From Gibbula magus (lineage: Eukaryota > Mollusca > Gastropoda > Trochida > Trochidae), in contig OW388290.1 in NCBI GenBank assembly GCA_936450465.1, forward strand, positions 22,557,457 to 22,621,456: a stretch of DNA of 64,000 nt, written 5' to 3'. Within the stretch, counting starts at the first letter, position 1. Every line of letters begins with the position of its first letter. A program made the position numbers and the translations under genes. Positions 45,908 to 57,812 of the stretch are shown piece by piece. A model generated the notes under the pieces. That model saw nothing but the letters and a program-made list of their open reading frames with translations. It made no database searches and had not been told where the DNA came from.

Positions 45908-47544
45908 TATTATATAATAATATAATATAATATTATTATAATTTTTATTAACTTGCGTTGATGTAGTTGCTATAAGAATATTTGATATCAGAATTTTTCG
46001 CTTTGATCAAGCGTTATTCCGTAATTCATTTGAAACACCATTCATAATTTCATATTATGACATATACTTTACGGAGGATGTATCGTCCTGACATATCAAC
46101 ACATAGCTGCGATAAATGTCAAGATTTTATGCATAATCAAGTAATGTCAAGTTCGACATTAAGCAGTACTCGTCATCTATATGCCCTGTACATGACAAGG
46201 AAGCTATTTAGAAAATACTGTCGACGTATATATCTTGTCCTTTCACTAAATATCCTTTGTCCTTGATAGAACAGCAACTACCTCGAGGATAGTGTTTGAC
46301 TAGTATCACCTAAACTAAGAGATCCAGTGAACCTGTAACCAACATGCAAATCTACTTTGCATCTCACACTTTTGCATTACACGATAACAAATGTGATTAC
46401 TGGGTATGAAGCGTCTATGTGCTGCAGAATAACGTGGCAATGATAACAGTTGATGACCTGGTAAAACTTGTTTGAACACGAGAATTATATATTCAATGAA
46501 ATTCCCAATATATTACACGGGACCAAAATGAGAAGTGATACATATATGTAGATGTTTGAATCTTCAACAGACGAGCAACACATAAGATAAACTCACTTTG
46601 AAAGTGTATCTCAATATGTAAAATAATACATCGAATATGAGTTTAGTCCAATTATCTATATTCTTCGTTTCTGGAAAGGACTCAACTATGTTGATGTATG
46701 CTCAGTAAATGGAGGACAGGGGTCATTGAAATAAATGAACCCACGTGGAGGAAAGGCTTTCAAATGTTTCCGGACAATCACTGTGTAAATAAATGATGTA
46801 TCATGATATAAAGTGCTCAAACAACATCGAGGAGGTTATTGAGGACCCCGTTCTCGGTTGTTTTTGGTTTTGTTATAGAAGCGAAAATGAAATTGGTTTT
46901 ACAAGCTCTATCAAACACAATGTTTTACAGCCAGCAAATAGGATTTCACAATCATCTGAAATGAATAGAGAAACAGTTATAAGAGATGAAAGAGGACATT
47001 AAGTAAAATCTCATTTTTATGGTAATTCAAAGAATTAACTAAGTCCACGTGTGAAATAAAGTTAGAAATATCAAATGCGGTGGTATAAAAACAAAGTTCC
47101 TCCGAGATCATTGATAAACATAACAAATTGTCTTTCAAAAACGAATGCATTTTTGCAAATCCATTGAATTGTGTAGCCATGCTGGTATAATTATTCTCAG
47201 CTGAGATATTCATCTATTCAAAGGGATATTCTATCCAACTCGGTTGCTCAAACAAAGCAGACATCAATTGGAAGAGCAACAATAAACTGCCAAAAATGAA
47301 CATGATTCAAACTTGAAAGTTTGCTGCTACTTCAAAGCAGAAGTGTGATTAGACATGAGTCCTGATCAAAAGACGGTCAACTTATTCATTAAAAGCTTCA
47401 AGCAAATTTATACTAAATTTGAACCTTAAATAATTTCGTTGTATGCCGCGGATTTTAAAACACAGTATATGCATCGCCCAAATATTTCAAAATACCACCA
47501 ATGTGAGATTTCCTCATAGTTTCAGACGTTTGTAAAGTACTTTA

Positions 47545-47890
47545 TTCAATTCAATTCGTTTATTTCAGTAAAATGCCTTAGGCCCACGTACAAAAACACA
47601 ATATATCATAAATATAATAATAAATAGACAAACATCAGAGAGAAGAATAAATAAAGTTTACGTTGTGAGTTAAATTGATAATAAAACCTTCGAGCGTAGG
47701 GCAAGTGCATCTCTTATGAAATATGAATATGATAAAATAATTTCTAAGTTTTGACATTGTAAAATATTTTGTAGGTAATAAATATCAACATGATAAGGTA
47801 AATGTTGGATATATTTCCGTATATTTTCCGTCTAAAGTACTTTAATAATTTAAAAATAAAAGTGGTTGAGATGAGGCAAATAGGACATTA
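47545..47890 (-). mobile_element. LINE 3' UTR fragment
   Basis: On the minus strand the sequence ends GGGCCTAAGGCATTTTACTG followed by AAATAAACG, the same 3' UTR style as the LINEs at 4.74 and 10.97 kb. No coding part is recognisable. It lies in the stretch present in block A but absent from block B. Confidence 0.6.
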
Positions 47891-48255
47891 AATGACTCAA
47901 AAGTAGGTGAACGTAATGTATCCCTGGATTGATGGCCCTACACTGAGTGACTTTTCTAACTTTTGTAACTTTTGTTGAGTGACATTGCTGTAGATGAACA
48001 ACTTTGATACCTGATAACATACGGTTCTTCTCATGAACGTATTCAGGCAATCAAGGTACAATTAGAAATGCATGCAATTTAGATTTAGATTCATAAAAAA
48101 TGTAACATCAATCCAACAGAAATCTGAATAGCTTAAATCCTTTTCGCCACTTGGACCTCTCAAAACGTCAGCGACCTACTGTTGGCTAAATGGATCTTAC
48201 TTTTCGAGACACTTAGTTTCAGTCAGTAATCAAGGACTACAAATTACACAATTTT

Positions 48256-48620
48256 GTTATACCCCCGACCAATTGTTGGGGGTATACAGTAATACCAACG
48301 ATTCCGTCCGCCCGTCCGAATCATTTTTTGTCCGATCGATTACAGGAAATCTATTCATCTCATCCTTTTCTAATTTGGCACGTCTACTTCCCCACTAGGA
48401 GCGGTGCAGTGCGGAATTTAAAGCGAATTTTTGAATTTTTAAAGTTTATTCTTAGCATTGATTTCCCGATCATTTACAGAAAAAATTCGTCGCATCCTTT
48501 TCAAATGTGGCACATGTCTTCTTCACCACTAGGAGAGGTTAAAACCGAAAACACGATATGGTGATTTTAAAAAAAAAAGGGGGGAAATTTTTTTTATTTG
48601 CGACCTACTCGGGGTAAAAT
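48256..48620. repeat. Dispersed repeat with TATACCCCC hairpin and internal ~135-bp duplication
   Basis: TATACCCCC and GGGGGTATA (48258-48286) form a perfect 9-bp stem around GACCAATTGTT. Downstream, CATCCTTTTC.AA.TTGGCAC and CCACTAGGAG occur twice, at 48358 and about 48493. I recognise the hairpin opening from common bivalve/gastropod repeats. It ends with a poly-purine tract. Confidence 0.6.
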
Positions 48621-48687
48621 CTATCATGTAACTTTCATTAAAAGCACAGGAACTCGATATCGTAAGTAAAAATGTAGGTAAAACATA

Positions 48688-49019
48688 GGTAAAACAAACC
48701 TACCCCCCATATGACATAGAGTAAAGGAGCACAGGCAGCCATGTTGCCGATCTAAGGGTCCATCCAACATTAGATCAAAGGTTACGCTAAGAATTTGGCA
48801 CATGTCGTGATTGTGGCCGATTTTCGAGTTAGAAGAGCTATCAAACTTATCGTAGGGGTGACATATGTTGAGAATTAGCAGTGTTTTGGGAGAAATGTAT
48901 AATTGATAAGTACGTGCGTTCATTTGTGTATGTCACCAATTCTTAGCGTAACCTTTGACCTAATGTTGGATGGATGCTCCTTTACTCTATGTTATTTAGG
49001 GGGGTAGGTTTGTTTTACC
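48688..49019. mobile_element. TA-flanked fold-back MITE (332 bp)
   Basis: GGTAAAACAAACCTACCCCC at the left end and its inverse at the right are followed inward by long paired arms (ACATAGAGTAAAGGAGCA; CATCCAACATTAG.TCAAAGG; TTACGCTAAGAATT.GG). TA flanks each end (48686-48687 and 49020-49021), as for Tc1/mariner-type insertion. The left arm has about 27 extra bases (CAGGCAGCCATGTTGCC...). It sits in the block-A-only segment. Confidence 0.8.
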
Positions 49020-50674
49020 TATTAAAAGCTACTTCTGTGTTGTCATTTGTTTTACTTTATTATTTTCTTTTTCATGTAACTTTCATTAAAAGCTACTTCT
49101 GTGTTCTTGTTGATTTTAATTTTCAAAAATATATTTCCACTGGTTACATTTTGGAAAAAGTTAAATGTTCTTTCTTTTCAGCCATACACTCCTATATATC
49201 CCTCACTGTGCTTACAGGTCATTCGAATATGAATCATTATGATTAATTAATTTCCCAAATAAAATTGAAATCGGTGGTAATGGCAGTAGTGTATTTGTTA
49301 TCCCTACCTTATTATTACTCCTACTTTTCTAAAACTACCTTTTTTACATAAAGAGACTTGTCCTTCCCCTTTCACAAACACTTAGCAATTACATTTCAGA
49401 GCTTATCAATCCTTAGGTGTGCAGACACCTCTCTCAAGAAGAAAATAAAAATGTCGGGGGTATTAGTGAGCCACGCTCAATATTTTGCTTGTTTACAAAT
49501 TGTTGAAGAACTTCATGTATCCTCGAAAGCAGGGAGACATATCGATACATCGACTCACAGGAGGAGGGCTACATCAGAAGAACATTGTTGTTTGTTGGTT
49601 TGTTAAGAGGAAGATAAGCTGGATCATCAGGCCTCTGTATCTTCATAGCTTCAAGAAATTCTCTCATTCTGCAAACTTAGCGGTTGTCTTCTGGCATACC
49701 ACTTTAACTGTTTAGGATGCCTTTAATAAAGATAACTGATTGATTGATGTTCTTACAGTTTAGCTTGATCATTCAACTATATGAAAGTTTGAAATATTTA
49801 ACCCTGCTCCTCACCGAGATATTCATTTGAGATAGTTGTATCGCCACTACCAGGAGGCTCCTTTGGAAATTCATCTCTGTTAACCGACGGTACTATTTAG
49901 TAAATGGTTTGGTATTGGCGGCATGGGGAATGTTAACTGACTGATCCTGTTTTGGAGAACTGATACATGTATAAATTGGTTTTAAATAAATAACCCTGTT
50001 GTTGTTCTGTTGGCACAGAATTATTGACATTTAGAAGTAAGAAATAATATTGAAAAAAGTCTCATTGAATTTCGCAGGAAATGTGAATGAAGTTATCTGA
50101 TAAATTGAACGTCTTTCCTTCAAACTCTCAATCGCCAGGAGAAACAAAATCAATGATGGATTGCAGTAGGATCTCACTACACGCTCCTGTAGTACTTGGT
50201 CATGCACTCCGATCTCTTCAACCTGTCTGTAGCTGAAATACATATACTTCCCAAGCCTTGCTGAACAATATTCCTCAATCACTCAAGGTTTACGAAGATT
50301 TATCACTTTTGAAATATACGCAGTTATTCTGTTCGTTGGTATTTGTAGGATATTGATAACTGCTAAGCTTTTTATTATAAATTATACTTTTAGAAATAAA
50401 TTTTACGGAATAATTTTTCGAATATTATGATAGCTAATAAACATCTAAGTTTGAAATAAAGAAATCAAGCTTGAAGTTAAAAATCAATGGTAACTTACCA
50501 TTTTGTTTAATTCAGTCTATGAATTGTGAATGTAACAAATCTTGTCACCGGTTCAAATTTGTGATAAATTTGTATATCTTCGCAATCTCTCCACTATATC
50601 TAGTAATGCTGTGTTGACATTTTACTAGCAATCATATGTCTCTAAATGTCTTGAAAGGTCTCAGGTGTCACATC

Positions 50675-50720
50675 AGTCTTATATTGCATTTAAGCAGAGT
50701 TGTAAAGCTAACACACGCAC

Positions 50721-50806
<86 letters not shown>

Positions 50807-50847
50807 TGTGTTAGCTCTCCATCTCTGCTTAAATGCAAAATAAGACT
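50675..50847. mobile_element. Fold-back element with (TA)n loop
   Basis: Two 45-bp arms (50675-50719 and 50803-50847) are inverted copies with four mismatches (AGTCTTAT.TTGCATTTAAG, AGCTAACACACGCA). Between them is a run of about 80 bp of TA. The whole can extrude as a cruciform. It is missing from block B. The Tyr-Ile repeat ORF across it is meaningless. Confidence 0.8.
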
Positions 50848-51539
50848 ACATGTAAATATATATGTTTGCTATCTGCGTTGGTTCGGCATTGGAGTCAGAA
50901 AAAGCCAGAACAAAATCAGGAAAGCTGGGTAACCACAACCCCCAGCATGGAACATAACTATTTTCAAAACCAGTGTATGGCTCAACAGGGAAACACTCAA
51001 TTTATAAAATAAAATGAATGATAATGGTCAAGTATCTGTGAACAACTAGTGGTTTGTGTGTTGGCGCAGTCCGTCCATCCGAAAACGGAAACCTGTCTTG
51101 TGATATCAACTCATTGACAACATTGTTTGATATACGTCCGTTATGTGAATTATCGCCCTCGACAAAGAGAACTTGGCTTTCTCATTGCAGACAAATGGTA
51201 AAAATTAACCTCTCCAATAGTTATCATCAATATGTTTGAGACTTTGAATATATCTTGAATGAATATTTTAGCCTATATATGTTCAGTATAAATATAGATC
51301 AAGTCTATTATTTTGATGCGCAAAGTATCGTGGTCGACTCGCAGACTGCAAACAACAAACTAAAAAGGAACAAAGTATACGAGTACTGTGGCACTCGTGA
51401 AATATCTACTTTTCTACCTCTCTTGATGAGATTAACATGGTATTTGTCAAGGAAAAACAGATATACTATCCAGTATATCATTATTTCTGTGTTTTATGTT
51501 GACTTGGAGTGATTTCAACGGTAAACGTACTGTCATCGC

Positions 51540-51600
51540 AAGCTGACAATATGACGTCATAACATTGTCCTAATGACGTCACACGAATGGCGATAAAGTT
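51540..51600. repeat. CRE pair, dispersed repeat copy E
   Basis: TGACGTCA at 51552 and 51574, 22 bp apart, within a segment of block A that has no counterpart in block B. Confidence 0.5.
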
Positions 51601-52914
51601 CAATCGTCACTCAATTAAGGTTATTGCCACTGTAGCTTGAAAGAGGGTTTATGTCAATGGTAGAATTGAGCATCTCATTCTTAATTATATTAATTAACAA
51701 GAAGAACCAGTAGTACCATTGGCAAACTTAAGTTCGCAGTCCTTGTTTTGGTCTATATCATTGTTTACATAGAACGCAGTCACATTCCTTGAAGTGGCAT
51801 ATCATCAGTGGCGCGCGCTAACCAAGAGGCTAAGTGCCCTTAAAATATAATTTATTCATTTAGGGGATCATTTGCATATGAATAGGGCACACAGGGGTTG
51901 CTATCTTGTGTACCCCTAATGATTGATCCCAAATCTGTTTAACTCGATATCAAGTCAATCATAAAATGTAAACGTTAGTATATGTTGTAAAGAGTAGATC
52001 AATAGAGTAGACAGATGATACTTTGTGCAAATTAAATATATATTATTCAAACTTTAAACTTTCTGATGTAACGAGAATAGTGGTTTTCGTATTGAAATAC
52101 GTTTTCTCATCTAGGTAGTAAATGAAATGACATCAACCATTCTCATCCGAACTCATGGACTAATTGAGAGCATAAACTAAATTTGTTTCAAGATACACGA
52201 ATGCTGATAACATGACATAGGATATCTAATGACTGTCAACCATACATTGGATTTACACTAGTCTGACTTATTAAGCGAATAAAAGAGTTGTCCAAAGCAT
52301 ACGACTCCTTAAACCTTGACTCTTTGGCGACAAGCAAAACACATGGCCGGCCATTTCACTCTCATCTCTCGCCATTAGTTTTCAATAATTCTGTTCACGT
52401 TGTGATTTCAAAGCGATCATTTACATGGTACTTTATATTCCCATATTGATTGTGTAAATTAAGTCTTTGTAAAAATGAATCAATAAAATTGCAATTGCAA
52501 TTGATGTGCCATGTTGAGGTTGTATTGGTCTACATAATCAGCAATAACAACCGACTTTAGGTGCACAAATTTATTCTTTGGTTAATGATATTTATGCAGA
52601 ACAGTTCTTTTCACGCGGATTATACACTGACATCTGAACTTCCATATCTATATTTCGCAATCTATGACCGCAACTCAAAAATGATGCTACTTGTAGCTGA
52701 TCATGTCAATTTGACCACTTAAAACCATAGACCTCTTCTAGTAAACTCGTTATTTTATGAGAATAACATACTTAAGACCACATTGAAATGGTGTCATTGC
52801 CAATTCTTAAAACCTGTTATTTTAAGTCTATTTTATTTTAGGCCTGAATTATGATATTATTAGTTGCATATTGTACATGTATCTACAGCAGCAGACCTAT
52901 ACCCACATATATGT

Positions 52915-53798
52915 TATACAGCTGCATACCGAACGTTTGTTTACTTACTTGTGTATTTCATTGCAAATATCATGTAATTTAGCATGTCTTTAAAGGTACG
53001 TCCATTGTGTTGTTGGGGGTCGCATATTACAAACATTATACATGGTGTTACTTTATCGAGAAGTACCGAGTGTTACCGAAAACTTAGTATATTGACGATA
53101 TGAAGGTAAACGAAGTGATTTCTGATCGAAAATAGGACAATGCGACGCAATTGACGCTCGCAAATGAGTCAAACGTAATTTTGGAATCTTATCTACAACA
53201 GAAAAAATGCCAAATTTGGGTTGATAATGTTTAATAGTTCATATAACTACTGTGCATGTGAATTGGACGTGCAGTTTCGGTTTCTACACGTGAATAATGA
53301 TGTTACTCGATTTTATTTGGAAACTAGTAATTATGATATATTTGGCGATTGGGGATGAATATGCAAGCTGAGGGAATTTATTTGTACTCTAAACAGCACA
53401 TGTGGCGTGTTGGGATGTATTAAAGCCAAATATAATTGAATGAAACACAATGGATACACCTTTAACTCATAATATCAACGTGAAAACTAAACCGACAATT
53501 GTTTATGTTTGCAGTGTAAGCCGACAGTTGAGTGTTTCATAACATAATTTGATTTGATGCCTCTTCGTAAACTGTTACACTTTTGGAAGCTATTGGAAGA
53601 GAAAGGGGGTCATTTTTTTCAAAACTACAGTTTTTATTTTCTTCTGTGAAATATTCAGTGAGTGATCAGTAGGGTCAAACATACATCATATATTTCAACT
53701 TATACTCATTCAATGTATGTGTGATGAACGTCATTTTACATATTTCCACTAACATACACATGTAGGTGAACAAACTTTCGGTATGCAGCTGTATACTA
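52915..53798. mobile_element. TIR element of ~880 bp with TA-type insertion
   Basis: TACAGCTGCATACCGAACGT at the left and its inverse (CTTTCGGTATGCAGCTGTA) at the right extend as imperfect inverted repeats for about 45 bp (GTTTGTT.AC.TAC.TGTGTAT). TA or TATA lies at both junctions. There is no long ORF, so it is non-autonomous. The aligned position in block B (about 62.96 kb) lacks it, consistent with insertion after the duplication. Confidence 0.7.
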
Positions 53799-54240
53799 TG
53801 TCCATTATTATTTCTTTGATTGGAAAGTTAACTTACATTTAATGTGTTTCTGATTAATATATATGGTTCTGACGTTTCACTGTACCATTCCACGGGCCTG
53901 TTAGCTCGGTTTATACCCATACAGTTAGTTGCACTGTTGGTAAATCAAATATCATTCAGACAGAAATTCTGCAAAAATAAAATGTATTAAAACATTTCAG
54001 TACAATAAAGATGTTTATATTGAACATTTACATAGAAACGTCATTAATTGTCATCATTCAATTTGGTAATTCCCTTTTTATCAAGGTAATTTATATTTAA
54101 AACCAGTCCTATTTTAGATGTATTAAATGGAATTTTCTAATAAATTTTAATTTATTAAGTCTATGAACCCTTGGGTGATAATAAGTGTACCGACTTCGAT
54201 CCCTTCATTAAACATTATTTTCCTTTCTTTCTTTTTCTCA

Positions 54241-54570
54241 AGTAAGAAGGCTCATACAACTACCTTAATTAAATTCAATTCCATTTCCTGATATTTTACG
54301 CATTCAACCGTCTTCTTCCTGCACAGAGTACATTCTCCATTCAGCGAAACAAATTGAATATAAACAGAAAAAGGGGTTAATGCCTCATCCACAATGTCAC
54401 AACCACGTCATTTCCTACCGACCCTCCAACCACACGTCACAGTGTTTCCTCTGACAATCTAACACTGTGAAGGCGATATGGGGACAGATGTTGGTGATTT
54501 GTTTCATGTTTTGGTGCTAATCCAAAATCTACAGAAATACCATGAAAAGCTGAAATAATCAATAACTAGA
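54241..54570. other. Conserved island A (unknown function)
   Basis: Within otherwise diverged blocks, 54297-54380 equals 63289-63372 (84 of 84 bases) and 54390-54491 equals 63381-63482 (102 of 102). It contains TTGAATATAAACAG (TATA-like), ACCACGTCATTT and ACACGTCACAG (CRE/E-box-like). No frame on either strand is open across it, so a promoter, enhancer or non-coding RNA is more likely than an exon. Confidence 0.6.
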
Positions 54571-55054
54571 GTTGACTAAACTATCTTGTTCATAGTGCAA
54601 GGAACTTAATCTGTCTATAACCTTTCATTGGAATTTCGTTATGCAGGACAAATCATTTCGACTATTGCTTCAGGGTCTTAGTTGTTAAAAGAAGTCATGA
54701 ATTGTACTTCTCTGTTATTTCAAGGTTCGATTAACCATTGGGTGACTGAAACACAAACAGGGTCAGGAATCTTTGCAATCATCACTGAAACATTCTGTGT
54801 ATGTCCATACCATGTAATCGCTTAATGATTTAAATGCGACAGGGAGTCGTTGTTCGTAACCACTATAATCATATCTTTACAATGCATAGAATGAACGGCA
54901 GGTAGATTGAAAGTACGTCAGGATCCTCAACATGTCCCACGGACAGCTACAAGCAGTGTTATGGTATAAGTCAGTTTGGCAGAACTAATAATTCAAGAAA
55001 ATGTCATTATTAACGCCCCTTTACAAGCTTCATCGATGCATCTGTAAATCAATT

Positions 55055-55120
55055 ACTACATCAGTCACTGAATAAAATTATAAATTAACTACATCAGTCA
55101 CTGAATAAGATTATAAATTA
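55055..55120 (+). repeat. 2 x 33-bp tandem duplication
   Basis: ACTACATCAGTCACTGAATA plus A/GATTATAAATTA, twice, with one mismatch. Confidence 0.85.
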
Positions 55121-57680
55121 ACTCAAATTTATAAAGAAAAACCGTTACATTCGTGTAGTATGAATAGATCAAGAACAAATCGTTTAGTGTATCAAGGTAG
55201 GTGTAGAAAGGTGGATTCATCATCGGAATCTTTATTGATTATCAATGTTATCGATCTCGTAGATTGCCATTCAGGACCAAAAGCTTCTATACAGGATTGT
55301 AGTTGATCTTGTGCTGGTTGAATCTACTAAAGAGCTATACATGAAGTTGATCTTGAAATTACATATAGTATTATAAACCCGTTATTATTTTCTTGACAAC
55401 GAATGGTTAGTATTTTAAGAGATGACCTATTTCTATTAAATGTTCTCAGGTACTACATTTGTAAGGGTTACAATACCTTCACACTTTCGCTTTCATACCG
55501 AAACTCATTCTCGAAGCTTTTTTGCATTTTCAATAGCTGGATAAAGGTATAACTGAAAATAGATGACACAAGACTAAGCTGCTAAAGCCCACACTATAGA
55601 CTACTGTGCACAGACATTATCAACTGATTTGAGATGTAAACAGAGACTTATGTTTTATTTAAACTCTACAATGATGCTGTAGCATGTTTTGTGTATGTTA
55701 TTTGTTCTAAAGTTTGCCATTTGTTATTAAAGTTTATGCAATATAACTTTAGCGAGGGACAGATAATTCGCAATTCCGAGCATAGTGTTGGTTATCCTTT
55801 TTCTTATCCAAGATCATTTTAATGCGTGAAAACTAAAAAGTATGTCGCGTATTCACTATCTTTGATTAGACTGTAAAATACAAAGTGTACTCATACGCCA
55901 TTCACAAACTCTCTCACACCATCAAGATGCGCGAATCTAAATAATTTGCAACTTTTTGAAAGACACTAAAGTAAATGTTGAAGTTTATTCCCAAAATGGT
56001 TTACTGACATAGAAACCAACTGGTTTATATTGTAGACAATGTTTCAGGATGAGAGAAATGAGTGAAAACGTGAACTGACAATCGCTCTGTTGGAATGCAA
56101 GATAGGAATATAATTACGTAAATCAAAATACGTCATGTTAATGACGTCACAAAGCCATGTCGTCACGACAGTGCAGCCGGCCACTCTTGCAAGCTGCTTC
56201 GCCTTGCAAGTTTAGTATACTAAATACTGTCTCGTAAATACAGAATGAACATGATGTTTAACTGAGATGTGACTTGAAATTGGTATGGTCGAAATTGTTC
56301 ATTTAAGTGATTTAGCTAATATAGTACAGCTTAGCAGTTCATGCAAAATGCAAGTTAGATTCAGAAAAACTGTAATTCCCTTGACCATTATTAAAACTTT
56401 AATACCCCGCATATCTTTGTCCATGCCCGCTTTGGTAAGACTAATATATTTAAGTTAGGTATCATTAGCTTCGTTCTCACATACAGGACCAACCAACATC
56501 AAAGACAGGAAGTTGTTCTGATCTTTTCTACAACTAACCATGTGAATGATGACGAAAAATCAATTACTTATATCATTATGCATGATTGACTGACTGGTAC
56601 AATTGCAATGCATTTTTGTAAATAATGATATATTATTATCTCTATGGACATTATATATTGGAATTAAATGAGCATAATGTTGAGACAATATACACTTTCA
56701 ATGAATTATAAAGACAACTTTATAACCTGGTTTGAGAAAACCTGCAAATTTAGCTTAGATCGTTGGCTGTAGGAAATTGACCAAATCACATGTTGATACA
56801 AAAATCATGCAATTGTCATTTCCGAAATAACCCAGTTAGATATCTAAGGAAGATTTGATGAATATTAGTATTGTCTAATCGACAGTTAAGAAGGTGCTTA
56901 AATACGTTGAAATATCATGTAGGCGGAATTCCAAATGTGAAAACTGACGCCCATACGTTTAAATGTTTTTAGTGAATCATTTTTCGGCAGTAATTAGGCG
57001 ATAAAATCAAAAAGTCATATATAATTTATTGAGCGATTTAAGGAATTAAAAGTCGGGTATTTGTTTAATTGAAATGCCCTTAAATGAATCCCGAAAGTGA
57101 CCATGGGACATTTCAGTCGATCAGTAAGACCATAAACAGTCAACTTAATCCGATTCCCCATTGACTGTAAAATCAGAGAAGAATATATACTAGTTTATTA
57201 CTGTAAACTGTATACATGTACATAGCATAGGATGTTGACATATTTCATTTCGTTTGATTTTGTCTTGCAAATTGACAGTTCATTTCTTACAGTTAAAGTG
57301 TTCCAACTACTACATGTACTCGAAACAAGTTCCAAAACACCTTTTTGCTTATTGATTAGATAATGTCAATATAATAGTTAGCATTTATGATTAATCAAAA
57401 ATACACCAAATCGGATGCATTAAACTTTCATGTTAATAAATATATATGCACAACTGCTATTTATGAATGCTTTAACAAAACGATGCTAAGATTAATCCTA
57501 AGCCAATCGTTGGCTAGAATGGATCTAGGGGTAAAGATGGAACTGAATCAAGGAAAAGTGTAATAAATTGCCTAACACAACATCTGCATATTGTCTACAT
57601 TAACCATGGTATTACGAATACTTGTCTTTGCACAATTCTTTACAGCCCTGATGTAGAAAATCCTTGGAACGGAATTGAAT
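55121..57680. other. Non-coding AT-rich stretch with one CRE cluster
   Basis: Only the CRE cluster at 56129-56167 stands out. No gene is recognised. Confidence 0.45.
56120..56245. repeat. CRE cluster, dispersed repeat copy F
   Basis: TACGTCAT (56129), TGACGTCA (56142) and TCGTCACG (56160) are followed by GCAAGCTGCTTCGCCTTGCA, a small palindrome (GCAAG...CTTGC), and TTTAGTATACTAAATAC. Confidence 0.5.
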
Positions 57681-57682
57681 GT

Positions 57683-57688
57683 TTTATT
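57683..57688 (-). terminator. Candidate poly(A) signal (minus strand)
   Basis: AATAAA on the minus strand, about 60 bases after the stop codon of the candidate exon at 57747-57812. Confidence 0.35.
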
Positions 57689-57746
57689 AACCAGAATATA
57701 CGATGTAATGACCGTTCACAGGAAGTGTGAAACTAATCTTTCTTCA

Positions 57747-57812
57747 TCAATATCCTTCTTCCAGAATCTCGTTTGCCCGTCTAATCAAGCCTTGAATTAC
57801 TCCCGGGTCCAG
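57747..57812 (-). CDS. Candidate terminal exon of an unidentified minus-strand gene
   Basis: On the minus strand, after an acceptor-like ACCTGCAG, an open stretch of 21 codons reads LDPGVIQGLIRRANEILEEG followed by Tyr and a stop at 57747-57749. AATAAA follows at 57688-57683. The amphipathic, protein-like composition and correct order of acceptor, stop and poly(A) signal are the only evidence. I do not recognise the peptide and could not place upstream exons between 57.85 and 64 kb. The stop-proximal bases (GGATATTGATGAAGA) are echoed at 63600-63650 in block B and weakly at 54610-54660 in block A. It may thus belong to the duplicated sequence family or be chance. Confidence 0.3.
   Translation of the reverse strand: MDPGVIQGLIRRANEILEEGY

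Larger units (their letters stand above)
46770..55000 (+). repeat. Segmental duplication block A
   Basis: Collinear with block B (60450-64000, continuing past the window). Examples: 46967 with 60545 (TAGAGAAA..GAGAT.AAAGAGG), 47240 with 60810 (GCTCAAACAAAGCA.ACATCAA.TGGAA), 50111 with 61433 (CGTCTTTCCTTCAAACTCTC), 52630 with 62655 and 54241 with 63233. The offset falls in steps from 13.6 to 9.0 kb because A has gained extra sequence: about 2.25 kb between 47.4 and 49.9, the TA fold-back at 50.7, about 0.85 kb at 51.2-52.6, and the TIR element at 52.9-53.8. Confidence 0.8.

Noticed and set aside
50636..50932. 98-codon ORF with a long Tyr-Ile repeat
   Set aside because: It is a translation of the TA microsatellite between fold-back arms.
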